DNA of 64,000 bases, taken from assembly GCA_958450325.1 (NCBI GenBank), contig OY288259.1, forward strand, positions 61,034,987-61,098,986, given 5' to 3'. The position numbers and the translations under genes are program-made. Below are positions 48,580-60,455 of the stretch, piece by piece; the first letter of the stretch is position 1, and the number at the start of each line of letters is the position of its first letter. The DNA is from Agrostemma githago (taxonomy: Eukaryota; Streptophyta; Magnoliopsida; Caryophyllales; Caryophyllaceae). The notes below the pieces were generated by a model. It was not told the origin of the DNA, did not search any database, and worked only from the letters and a program-made list of their open reading frames with translations.

Positions 48580-48748
48580 CTCAAACAGAATACCGAAAAA
48601 TAATAATTAGCCTGCACGATGCTGTGACAGTCAGAAAAGTACGTGACAGTAGGGTTTATAATAAAAAAACTCGACAGTAGCCAAACAAGGTCGGTTTTAC
48701 AGATCAGATTACAAATTTATGAACGAACATCCAATGTTACAGTATAGT

Positions 48749-49307
48749 TCATACGTCGGGATGTTGGGGTGACGTGAATGATGACAGCAGAGTTGATCTT
48801 GGTGGCGGAAGTGCGTCTGGTATCGTTCCAATAGTATGCTTAAGGCCTAAAAGGGTCTGGATCCCTCGATAACCTAATCCCTGAAACCAAAAATAATATT
48901 CCGTAAGAAATAAACAAATAGCATTTGCTGCATCGTTAGAAAAATGTCGTTCTCTTCCACTTACTGCAATAATATCAGAGAGCACGCTGTACGGTTGAGA
49001 AGCGGGTTTGCTGACACAAATTGCAAGGACACCGTTCAACTGTTCTTTTTCCTCGGAGTAGAACTTCCTGTAAACTTGTTCGCCTGAAAACGGCATACTA
49101 CTTAGTCATCATATACAAATCCGAAGCATTACCTTACTGAGTACGGAGTTTATAAAGCATTCGATTCAGTACCTTCTTCAATGGTCAGTACACCTGGAAG
49201 AACTTTCTCCAAACTTTCAGCTTCCAACATTTTAGAGAAGGATGCATATCGTCTGACATCCTAGATGAAATCGTTTTCACAAAAATATTCTTAATATGTC
49301 CATGCAC

Positions 49308-49342
<35 letters not shown>

Positions 49343-50824
49343 AACAAATTCGTCACAAGAACATTATTACCTGGACCTCAAGCATCAAGCATTTGTTGAC
49401 GAAAATCATATCCCCTGATCCCATTCTGAAACGATAAGCCAATCATATACTCCGTCGACTGTTTTCATGAAATCAAATCATATTATAGAAAAGACGAGAT
49501 ATGGATGTATATACTGGTTATAGTTCCCGACAGCACATCTTCCTTCGACTGTTTTTAGGCCATCTACATAACATGTACTAGCTCAAATTAATACTCGTAG
49601 CTTTACAAGTCATACATACAGCGGAAGTAAACAAAGAAAATGATGCTGTCAAACCTTTCAACAGCGTGAAATACGGCTCCTGAACATGAATCTCGAACTT
49701 TATACTGCTCAGTAGCTATAAAAAAAAAAGTCGAACATTCAAGTAAGGTTAAACAAGGTAAAAAAACAAACACGAAAATGTGGAGTCGGCTTACAATCTT
49801 ACATTCACCAATTCAAACCCTTTCGCTGAGACTAACTCGTCCCATTTCTCTTTGAATTCTTTTGATGAATCGTCTTCAGTCATAGGCAGCAGCATCTCAG
49901 AAACAGAAACGAACGATCCAGTTGATCCAGAAGTAATCCACTGGTGCAATGCAGAAGCCAAACCCTTGTACAGTGGATACAATGGCACCCCCGGCCCTAC
50001 ACAAACCGTCAAAACATCATATAATACTCGATCAATCTGCAAATTTCGATGATACTCATGACCTAGGTTCAATTCAAACCCCGCTTTGCATCAAAAACCC
50101 GCTTTGTAACCCCAATGTGGTAAACCAGCAATCTACTAAACCCATGCTAATCACAACATTTACAAAAAAAGTTAACATCTTTCTAATCGTAACTTCTAAC
50201 TTATGTTACTCCGACTCTTCTAATTCTCTCACGTAACTGTGTCCAACAGTTGACAGACGGATTCTTCGTTTTAAGCCAAAATATGTAGATTTTTCGTAAA
50301 ATTAGCCGTGTTGAACACTTGAACAGACACTTCTAAACGAATCGAGCTAAATGGGTAATCATAGAAACAATCAAAATTCCAACTTTCCCCCAAAAAAACC
50401 CAGCAATCTAATAAAACCCTAAATTAATCACATTAAAAAAATAATAAATAAATAAAAAGTTGGCATCTTTGATCTTTCTGATTCCAACTTCTAACTGGGT
50501 AATCACAGAATTAATCAAACAAAAAAAAAATTAACAAAAGATTAAGCTGAGAATCAAGAACCCTAACATTGAAATCAATAATCAGGGAAAAAAATCAAAA
50601 TTACCAGAAGAAGAAGAAGATGAAGGGGTTTCAGATTGAAATTGAAGATCATGATCGTGATCGTGATCATGGTTGAGAAGGGAATGACAGAAGTGATTCG
50701 ATAAACCAAGGTCTAAACCACCAAGGCTGCCATTGATGAAAGACTGAAGAACAAACTGAAGAAGTTGTTGAATACAGTCATTGAGTTTGACTGCTGCCAT
50801 CCCTGGTGATCCTTCTTTTTCCAT
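48749..50824 (-). CDS. ASCH/PUA-like domain protein
   Basis: Likely RNA-binding protein; the ASCH fold is a PUA relative of unproven role in plants. Exons in transcript order: 50824-50605, 49996-49803, 49715-49655, 49563-49515, 49425-49371, 49260-49173, 49083-48965, 48880-48749; joined, 305 residues. Exon 1 gives a low-complexity N-terminus with an HDHDHDHD run and poly-Ser. The ASCH core follows: FEIHVQEPYFTLLKDGLKTV, EGRCAVGNYNQM, GDMIFVNKCLMLEVQDVRRY. The C-terminal part IPDALPPPRSTLLSSF matches plant orthologues as I recall them. ATG 50824 is the first in frame. A TA microsatellite (49309-49339) lies in the intron between exons 5 and 6. Confidence 0.88.
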
Positions 50825-51297
50825 CTCGAGTCAAAGTTTCGTTAGGAAAAAGAGTCAATTCGTTCTCCTTTCCCCCCTTTTTATATCACAAATTTTCATT
50901 TCAGATTAAGTCGGGTATATTTTAATCGTAAAAGGTCAACTATGTCACGTGTTTTAATTTCATATATGATTCCCCGTTTTTTCAGAATCAGTTAAAATTA
51001 TCGGAAGAAAACATGATGGTCTTATGGAACAACTCGAAGTAATTAAGGAAAACGGTATTTGAAACCGCCTTGTTGTAGTGGAGACGCTAGCTGATCGACT
51101 GATTATAAGACGTTATTGATCTAATTATATGTCTGTAATCGTTTGTTTGAAATTCTCGACAAGCTGTAAACCTGTATGTAACCGTAAAAAAAAACTGTAA
51201 CATCGAATTCAGAATATTTCAGTTAAAAATCAGTAATGTCGGATTAGTTTTACTGTGTCGACTGTCGAACGACCCTGTACAGTGTACTCTATGTCGT
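50825..51297. other. intergenic region
   Basis: Promoter side of the ASCH gene and 3-prime flank of the next minus-strand gene. No element recognised. Confidence 0.5.
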
Positions 51298-53548
51298 CTA
51301 GGGTACGGAATTTGGTTCCACAGAACCGTCTGCAAAATGGTGGTTATAATCGTGAAGAAGAATAGTGGCTGCCCATGTCGAGACCAAGAGCATCATCATA
51401 ATCGACAGTAACAAAATCCCGACACATGTTGTCATAAGGTACCGTTTCACAGGGTTGCAGTGATTCAGTAAGATATCTGAGAATGTTTGTTTCACGAGAT
51501 GACAGTTTACGAGGTTTTCCATCACAGGGTATGCGTCCAGCAAGTCCTGTAGCGATGTTGTGTAAGTTTCTATTACATTGTACTCGCTGCCGCTTATAAA
51601 CATCTTCAGTACCTGCAAAATCAATCATTTCATTCAATGTTTTTTTTTCGGCATTCAATGTTTATTTGCGTACTAAACGAGTTATACCTGTGGAATGTCT
51701 CCGATGTGAATTGAGTTAGCAGGACAGTCTTTTGGGCGATACAGGAAATCAGGAGGTCCGGAGAAAGGGTTGCATACATAGTTTAGACTCGGAACTGAGT
51801 TCGCCTTCAGAATGGAGATGTTCACATTTACCTGGTTAAGAACCTCAAACAGGCCGATGCTAACATCGGACATGACAGCTCTGGCTGAATGAAGTTCAGC
51901 ACAGGGAAGGATAGTATTCAGACTGCTGTTTTCTTGATTTTTTTGAAATTTATGGAGTTCTGTGCATGTATCACCCGTGAATCTGAGACAAAGTTCGTCA
52001 AAATTCATCGGTTATACCTAGAATTCGACTGACAGGAGAATGAGTTCAGTGAGATGCTTACTTTTCAATGAAAGAATACGTTCCGAATAATAACCAGCAG
52101 AGAACTGTCAAAAACCAAGACAGTATGAGTAGCCTGCAAAAAACGACAGCGTCTTTTAGCATTACATATCTACTTCACATTCAGCTTATAGCATCATTTG
52201 CTCACTGTACCTGAATACTTACATGTGCACCATTCGCTGAAACCTCAGGATTCCGACAGCTGCATATACAAAGATGTCAAAACAGTCTTATTGTCTTAAT
52301 TATTTAATTACAGGGTTTACGTGTTGCATTCACTGATGAGACCGTCTCAAATAAGTTTTCGAGTTACCTGATAAGGCGACTGAAGCAGCGAGGTTCAGGC
52401 AAATAGTGGCAGACGTGAGAATGTACCTGCAACACAGTTTGAACTTTATGACACTGAGATTATAATTCGCAGAAGCATGATTCACAGGGGGAAAAATGAT
52501 ATAAAATCGTTTACATTATCGTCAGAACGTGTAGAGATAAGCTTCTGTTTCTTTGAGCATGCTCTTCTAAACCAGTAGCTTCATAATCGAGTTTATCAGA
52601 CGTTGAAGCTAAGAATCTAGCAGCTTTATCACCGTCAAAGGTACCACTTTCTTCCAAATTTATACTCATCTTTCTCAATGCTCCTGTTGCATTATACATT
52701 GCATTCGACGCTTCATCTGCTGTGTTGGTTATGATTGTCATGATCATTTTTGCTCTGGAATAAAACCTTGCATTTCCTCCTAGAGCAACGCCTGACGCAA
52801 TTCTTATTCACCAAAAAAAAAATATACTGTCAATTTTTTTTCCGATGCAATAGTGGCCTGCGAATGTTAATGTCGCTGCAACGCTGCTTACATAGCAAAG
52901 ACAGTGAAAACTGTTGTTAAAACAAGAGGCAAGAGATGACATTGCTTTCGACAGGGAATTCTCCGTCTCAGCTTTCTTTTCTTGTCCTCCTCCAAGCAGG
53001 AACCGATTGCTAGAAGGTAAATGAAGTATACAGCGCCAGCGACGAGCCATAACAGTCCAGTAGCATATCCATAAACACCAGTGAAAATTGTTGACTGCAG
53101 TAAATGCAACTTTTTCTGAAAACAGGTAACTAATAGTAAAATTTAGTATGAGGTAAAAAAAATTAGGGCAAGAGGTACTTACACTCCAGTAATGTTTGTT
53201 TGTGATGTTATATTGTCCTCTGTATTTCCTGAAATGATGATCTAAAGGATCTGTTCTTTCCATATCATTCTTAGTTTTCGGTGTTTGTAGCATCCCTCTC
53301 CCTGTCAAAGGAAGGCAGAAACGGGAATGGGAATGAGAGCATGCGCTTTAGAGTCGGAAACAGTTACGTGAGCAGAAAATGATGAATGCATAAGTTCCTG
53401 TAAAGGCTGTAATATTACCTGGTTTAGTAACAGTGCTGTTTGACAGGCTTGTTGCACATTCTGAAACGACCAAATTCAACGCGACTGTCACTAAAACTAC
53501 TACCAGCACTACCCGATTTCTCCATTTCTTCGAACCCATCTCCACCAT
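51298..53548 (-). CDS. plant multi-pass membrane protein (At2g25270/At2g12400-like)
   Basis: Exons in transcript order: 53548-53419, 53301-53183, 53115-52892, 52802-52515, 52426-52368, 52259-52223, 52133-52062, 51982-51688, 51612-51298; joined, 512 residues. There is an N-terminal hydrophobic signal/anchor (about 11-30), then the family opening TDPLDHHFRKYRGQYNITNKHYW. A membrane pair around LLWLVAGAVYFIYLLAIGS and LPLVLTTVFTVF follows, then a roughly 100-residue loop with N-glycosylation sequons and a predicted helix, and two further hydrophobic segments (exons 5-7). A Cys-containing extracytoplasmic domain (GDTCTEL, TILPCAEL, YVCNPF) precedes a last membrane helix near the C-terminus. Arabidopsis homologues are unnamed. 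Function unknown; a plasma-membrane or endomembrane place is inference. Confidence 0.85.
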
Positions 53549-53669
53549 ATCGACTAGACGACTACTGATTATCGATTATTCATGAAACTATCAAAGCTGT
53601 AAGTGTAGACTGTAGACTGTAGACTGACAAAGAAGTAGATGAGTTTGGAAAATGCAGTCTATAAGAAAG

Positions 53670-53671
<2 letters not shown>

Positions 53672-53723
<52 letters not shown>
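53672..53723. repeat. (TA)n microsatellite in a promoter
   Basis: A roughly 50-bp TA run about 120 bp upstream of the start codon of the membrane-protein gene at 51298-53548. Confidence 0.95.
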
Positions 53724-53729
<6 letters not shown>

Positions 53730-54006
53730 GTAGGTAATTCTTGTCTCTTATGTATCGATTATCTGATGAGACGGACTCACAATAACTGTATCGCGAGACA
53801 TGGATACTAGTCGCTTAATATGAAACCGTCTTGTAGGAGACTTTGCTCTTTTTGTTGCTTAGCTTAGTTCACTTACCACTTTGTTCACAAAATGGGAAGC
53901 TTTTTAAAAAGTATGTAGGAATTCCCAACAAGTAAAGCACAATAGCCAATAGCTATACTTCTATTTGCCATCTTCCAATAAAATGGGGGAATGTGTAAAA
54001 GCAAAG

Positions 54007-54047
<41 letters not shown>

Positions 54048-54725
54048 AAAATCGTTTTATACGTGAGATCGTCTTACACTCAACTACTCTCCCTTGTGAT
54101 AGAAGTATCTGTCATTTTGTTACAACGGGTCAAATGCTCCTCATTTACCCAGAAAAGAAACCCATATATTTTTATAGTATTTTGTTTTTCCTATATAAAC
54201 GGGTCATATTTAACCCGTTAAAGCTTGTGACGGATAATTACGTCGTGGAGTAAAAGAAGCTTGAATATGAACTTTCATAGTTGTATGATATGGGCCAATC
54301 TGACCCACCAAATCATATGGGCCATATCCTCATCGGCCCATAAACCCGTTAGTGGGTCTCATTGAGTTACCCATTTTATCGTAGGATGTAACCATTTTTA
54401 CTCCGAGTAGTAAATAATTTCATGTTACGCGTACCGTACCCATTTTTACTCATGACTAAATTCGAGTCTTGAGAGCGTAACAAAATCAAAACTTGCTAAT
54501 GTTTTGTACTCGAATAACTACTTGACCCGAATCAGTTCGCCCGGGAAAAAAAGGAGAAAAATAATTACAGTACAGTAAACTGAGCCTTCCTACAAGTTTC
54601 TGTAAGTTGGTAAAAACACGAAAACGATTAAACTTTTGACATTATGTAAGACGAGACGAGACGAGACGAGACGAGACGACTAATTGATTGTAAAACCCGA
54701 GAGCGATTTACTACTATTATGATTG
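53724..54725. other. intergenic region with a long poly-A run and a pentamer repeat
   Basis: Contains A37 at about 54009-54045 and five tandem GAGAC/ACGAG pentamers at about 54653-54680. No gene or bounded element recognised. Confidence 0.6.
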
Positions 54726-57700
54726 CTACTGGTGGGTGGTGCTCGGACGAGGGAGGATGGTGTTGGCGAGCTCTTCGTTCAGCTTCACTGGCAACGGCGG
54801 CATTTGCTTCATTATTTCTGGCGTATCACCCATGCTACACAAACAACATCAACAATTCGGGTCAGAAGTAGGGTTTCGACAAAAAATACAGATATTTTCA
54901 TGACGGGTTTTATTTACAGCAGGAACTGAAACCTTCATACAAACTGAAATGAACTGAAACGATGAGTGAATGAATGACAGTAGCGAATTTCTCGACCAAT
55001 TGATTATGTACCGGAATGACTGAAGATGGATGGATGGATGACTAACTCCAAACACTCGAAAATATCTAACATGTACCGATGTACCTCTCTACCTACCTCT
55101 AAGGCTTAAGGCTCTACTTCAAAGTAGGGTACCCCAGAAACAAATCATTTAACCTGTCTGACTACATTTTCATGGTTTTGGACCACTGCATTAACTATCA
55201 AAAGCCGTCGAATTTGATTGTTAGTGTAACAGTACCGTGATTATGCCAAATTAATTGGTGTCGTATGCATGTACTCTTACCTAGACCAGGCAAACGGGTC
55301 AGCTGGATCATTGAGGGGTAGAACTCAAGGGCCAAAGAGAGGGTTTAAATCCCGTCAGCAAAAAAATACTGTCATTGTAGCTCTATTGACCAAAAGATTC
55401 CAAACTTCTAAGCTAAGAAACAGGCGATAGAGGTTGTCGATAAATAGTGTGCATTGGAAATTTACCTGTTCATTATCTTCGTTAAATTGTCACGAGCCTG
55501 GCAAAGCAGGTTGATGTTATCTTGTAACTAAAAAAAATACAAGAGCCAAATCAGAATTTTAATTATACTACATGCATCTCGATATATTTCTCCCGTTACT
55601 GTGAACATTAATCATTAACCTTTCAAAATACATATCAAGGTACAAAAAATACGTCAAATTTGTCACGTTTACACATTCGTTTAGTAGCCATAAAATACTG
55701 ACCTGGAAAGAAGAGAAGTTTGCGGAAATCTGTTGGAATAACTGTTGATTTTGCTTAAGCATCTCCCCGGTTGGACCGCCAATTGCTGAAAATAATTAAC
55801 AGTAAAAACATGTAAATACGTTACCAATCTGAGTAAGCAAACGGGTCATTGGTGACACGCGGATAGAATCAATTATTATGATTTTCGGGCAGAATTTTCA
55901 TTTTTTGGCCTAAATTGAAATAAGATCTAGATGCTTCATTGACTGCTACGATCTTCCGATGGTATACAGACGTTATATTAGGAACACATGTATAACTCAG
56001 ATAATAAGACGATATATGCAGTCGTCAAGATAACAAGCTTGATAACTTACCTTCAAAAGAGATACCGTCTTCATTGTCCACAGGAACTGCGGGCATTGAA
56101 TGAGGATGACCACTAGGCCGTGATGCCATCTGCGGTGGTTTTGATGTATTTTCAGTCACTTTTTCCTGAAAATAAAATCGTTGTCGTTTTTTAGTCTCTG
56201 GTATAGGCTCGTTCCTCAACATCATAATAAAAAGCCTAACTTTATAGGAGGCAGAAGAAAGGAGGACGAGAGAAACCAACATGTTTCACGTGTTTTGGCA
56301 TTCACGAGTTTCACAATTTTGCAACTGTTTTGGGAGGAAAAAGAAGCATTTTTTTCACGCAAATGCATGAAAAATGCATCTTCAAAGGGTAACGGCTAAA
56401 GAGGGTCAATTATAACCATAAACGGAAAATATTACTCTCTCTATTCAAATTCAATGTGCACATTTTACCTCATCAATATCTTTCATTTTGCGTTAGTAAA
56501 AATTATAATTTTTTTTTTGTTATTCTTTAATGTACTCAAAAGACGAATCAAACAAGATCCACATGATATAGATTGTCGAGATTATTAAAGATTCTTTTTA
56601 GTCGTGAATAACATCCAAAAAGCATATGTGGACTTTGGATTTGAACGGAGGGGTAAAGTCGGTGTTGAATGACATACCCTTTTATCTTTGCTTTTCCTTG
56701 TATGATCGTCCTTTCGCCTCTTGCTGACCTCCTTTTTCTGCACCAAGGCAACAAAAAACGTCAAAGCAGGAAAAAACACCTACGTCTCCTTCCCCAACCA
56801 GTCAGATTTAGATAAACGATCAATATTCTTCAACATTTGTATCGTCATTTTGACAGCCAGCTTATTTCACCACCGTTGAATCAATTTTCTCGAAAATAAT
56901 CAGATAAATTACGTTGATGAATGAAGCCTATACAACACCAAGGTGAAAAATAAAGTTATACGGTAAGTCTACACTCTTCACATCCTTGGTCCCCTCACAA
57001 AAAAAGCCGTGATATTTTACATTTTTACTTGTTACGACATTGACATTTTTCATTCGAAGCATAAATGCAGCACTTCGCGTCTTGAAACGGAAAAGAACCA
57101 AAAGAAGAAGATTACCAAATACAGTATAAATGATTATATTTGGACATAGCTTCATTAAATTATTGAATTTTCCTTTTCATATTGCCGTTGAGACGGGAAA
57201 CAAAATGTCTTACTGATTAAAGATTCCAAGTTAAAACCAAACAAACCAAAGAAAATGTCTGAAAGCTTACGTTGAGCCATCTGCAGCGCAGTGCAATGTC
57301 GCGTACTGTCTTAGTAGGCAAACTCAAAGCAATCTTGGCATAACGGACTACATTTGTTTCCGAAGCATATCTGCATCGTTCACAGACTAAGTCAGCTTAC
57401 TCTCAAAGAAAGATGCAAGAAATAGCGAGAAACGGAAAAAATCCACAATTTTGTGTGTCCATATGTGATCGTCTCAATATATATTAACACCGTCTCATGC
57501 AAATCTTTGTGTTTATGTGACGACCTGTGTTGCTCTGATGATGTCGTATTGTATACCAGATATACATCGTGTCTGACATGTCACGACTCACGACACTTCC
57601 TTTAACACCAAAAAATCGATAATTTCGCTAAAACAATCTTATACTTTGACACCGTATCGAGTCAGAGAAACATATAATTGATAACTAAAACATGAGAACC

Positions 57701-58793
57701 TGCAATTTTACAGAGAAAAAGAAGCATTGCAATTATTGAACTTGCAATTAAACAAACTTGAAAACTAACAGAAACTCAGTTGGATGGCTAACACTTTGTT
57801 TAATAATTCGACCAAAAACTTCAAATAATCAAATGACAAACAAAATCATATAGGCCGTAAAGTATAACAGGTCAGATATCACTCACGTGTGCATGCATAA
57901 AGACAACCAGAATGCCTAGTAAGTACAGTACCAAATGACTACGCTTGTCGGAAGTTTGTAATGGATATTCTCGTCAAATACGAGACTTTGTCATAATATT
58001 CTCATCATTTCACCAATCCAAAATCACCTAGAAGTCTAGAACCTACCCTGGAACTAGAATTCCGTAAAGGCCGCAAGTATAACAGGTCAAATATCACTCA
58101 CGTGCGCGTGCATAAAGACAAACGGAATGCCTAGTAAGTACCAAATGACTACACCCGTCAGACGTTTGTAATGGATATTCTCGTCAAAATCGAGAATTTC
58201 TCATAATATTCTCATCATTTCACCAATCCAAAATCACCTAGAAGTCTAGAACCTACCCTGGAACTAGAATGCCGTAAAGGCCGTAAGTATAACAGGTCAA
58301 ATATCACTCACGTCCGCGTGCATAAAGACAAACAGAATGCCTAGTAAGTAGTACCAAATGATTAACAGATATACTCGTCACAAACGAGAATCTTTGACGA
58401 TACTTTCCAGTTTCCATCAATCCAAAATCACCAAGAAGACATGAACTGTTGCGATGGATATACTCGTCACAAACAATCCAAAATCACCAAGAACTACTGT
58501 GATGGGATATACTCGTCACAAACAAGAATTCGTGATACTAATACATTTCATCAATCAAAAATCACCAAGAACTAGAATTTCAATCAAAAATCAGATCAAA
58601 TTCAAACCAAAAAAAAATTAAGATGAACAAAAGAAAAGATACTAACTTTACAAGGCCATCATCCAATATAGCTTGTTCTTCAGCACTCCAATCAGTAGAA
58701 ATACCTGGATTATGCTTAATTCCAGATAAAACCCCTTGATTATCATGATTTACACCTGAACTACCATTATTTTGATTATTATTTTGATTATTA

Positions 58794-58830
<37 letters not shown>

Positions 58831-58909
58831 AATTTGAACCTCCAGTATTCAATGAACTTTGATTTTGCTGTTGTTCTTGATTCCCAGATGGATTTGCACT
58901 AGCTGCCAT
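54726..58909 (-). CDS. DUF3755 / SANT-like (homeodomain-like) nuclear protein
   Basis: Exons in transcript order: 58909-58647, 57370-57271, 56737-56678, 56165-56051, 55785-55703, 55527-55466, 54834-54726; joined, 263 residues. The N-terminus is Gln/Asn-rich with an Asn run coded by an AAT repeat (58795-58830). A SANT/Myb-like helix-turn-helix follows: STDWSAEEQAILDDGLVKYA, RYAKIALSLPTKTVRDIALR, CRWLNKKEVSKRRKDDH. A basic linker is likely a nuclear signal. The C-terminal DUF3755 part includes AIGGPTGEMLKQNQQLFQQI, SFQLQDNINLLCQARDNL and EIMKQMPPLPVKLNEEL. ATG 58909 is used because the upstream in-frame codon is only TTG. Probably a chromatin- or DNA-associated protein; no function known to me. 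Confidence 0.88.
57850..58440. repeat. about 208-bp tandem repeat in intron 1 of the DUF3755 gene
   Basis: Three copies: AAGTATAACAGGTCARATATC recurs near 57860, 58078 and 58287, with shared words CATAAAGACAAACGGAATGC and GTAATGGATATTCTCGTC. The third copy is partial. Confidence 0.88.
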
Positions 58910-60159
58910 ATTCAATAATTACTTCAATTGATTAAAAGAATTTAGAACAAACCCAGAATTGTTGATGAGATACCCAGTTGATTAAACCTCAGAAAGATGG
59001 ATTTCCCGCCATTAAAAGGGGAAATTAAAGGGTACCCAGATGAGAGAAAGATGAAAAGGTGGTAACTTTGGTGAGAAAAAGGTGGGATTTTTGATGAATT
59101 GTGAGGTGTAATTGAATCAAAAGTTTGGGGAGTTATGAACTTGAAGGTAGTTTCAGGGAATTGAGAGAAGGGTGTGTCATGTGTGGGGAAGAACACACAA
59201 ACTCGTATGAAACGGTCTTAGAATAATGTTAGATCTTAGAAATTGATTCGATCCGGTATCCGAATAGAAGACCCAAATTTGACCCGTAATCTGAGTTGAT
59301 CTGGCTTGACCCAAAACTAACCCGGACATTATTATAGAAAACGAATCGATATCCCTAAAAAAGTTGAAAATAACGAATCCGAAAATGATCCGGTTCGGCC
59401 CGAAGTCAGCCCAATTTTAATAACCCGAAAATGGTATGACCTGAAGCTGACCCGACCTGCTGACCCGTTTTGCCAGGTCTAATTGAGAGATATCTCACAT
59501 AAAAATCTTCTTCATTAGTCGAAAAGACGATATAAATTCGATACGAAATTAACGGGTTTGGGTTGGCGTTGGATGATTCGTTTATATGTAAGTGGGTCGA
59601 CAAGAAGATGCGATATTTAATTGGGTCGTGTTTGGGTTTGGTTGAGCTCTCAAAACACAAACTCAGTACGAATAACCCAAAACGCGAAAACGAGACACGA
59701 AACTAGTGGGTTTGGGTTGAGATTTAATGAATAGTACAGTTCATGCATGTATGTGGGTCGACAGAAACACAACAAGATAGTACTTCATATCTACGTAGAA
59801 CTAGCTAATTAATTGGGTTGAGTTTGGATTTGTGACTCGTTCACATGTGACACGTGTCATTAATGGGTTTGGGTTAACGTTTGATGATCCATTTGCGTAA
59901 GGGTTGGGTTGACACGAACACGACACGATATTTAATTGGATATTAGAACCTAGCTTGTGAGTCAATCATTGAGGAGTAATTTGGGTTTGCCTAATTAATT
60001 AGTCTCCATATATGCCAACCTATTGATGAGTGTTTGCTTAATTACTATCCATCATATTTTGTCTTATTACCACCGATGTGCGTGACTATTATTTGACCCA
60101 TCACAAAGTTTGTGAGTTGCGACCGAATAGACTCGTCACATATATATATGAGAGATTTA
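58910..60159. other. intergenic region
   Basis: Promoter side of the DUF3755 gene, then about 700 bp of GGGTTTGGGTT / ACACGACACGA-type words scattered as diverged repeats. No gene seen. Confidence 0.5.
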
Positions 60160-60455
60160 GGGCTCGTTTGGTTCACCATGGAAAGATGAAGTTATCGGAA
60201 ACTTAAATTCACGTGAATTTGTATTTCATGGGAATTACAAAAATATTGTTTGGTTGTCATGTGGCAAATGACTTCATGCGGGAAGTTCTACACACCAAGG
60301 GGGTTTGACGAGTAACTTTTCACATTAGGAAGGGAGTGACAATTCTTGGGAAGTGGCAATTCCCAAGAAATGGTCAACCAAACAACTCCTTGAAAATACA
60401 ATTCTTGGGATCTTGCACCTCCCGGAAATTAGAGGAGTAACCAAACGACAACCCC
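60160..60455. mobile_element. PIF/Harbinger-like MITE
   Basis: A 296-bp element starting GGGCTCGTTTGGTT and ending AACCAAACGACAACCCC, flanked by TTA (60157-60159 and 60456-60458). The interior has inverted words around AATTCTTGGGA/TCCCAAGAA. This end type is common in plant PIF/Harbinger MITEs. Confidence 0.8.

Noticed and set aside
55281..55375. A third SINE, from GGTTTAAATCCC with an A run
   Set aside because: No A box at the right distance, no match to the other SINEs and no target duplication.
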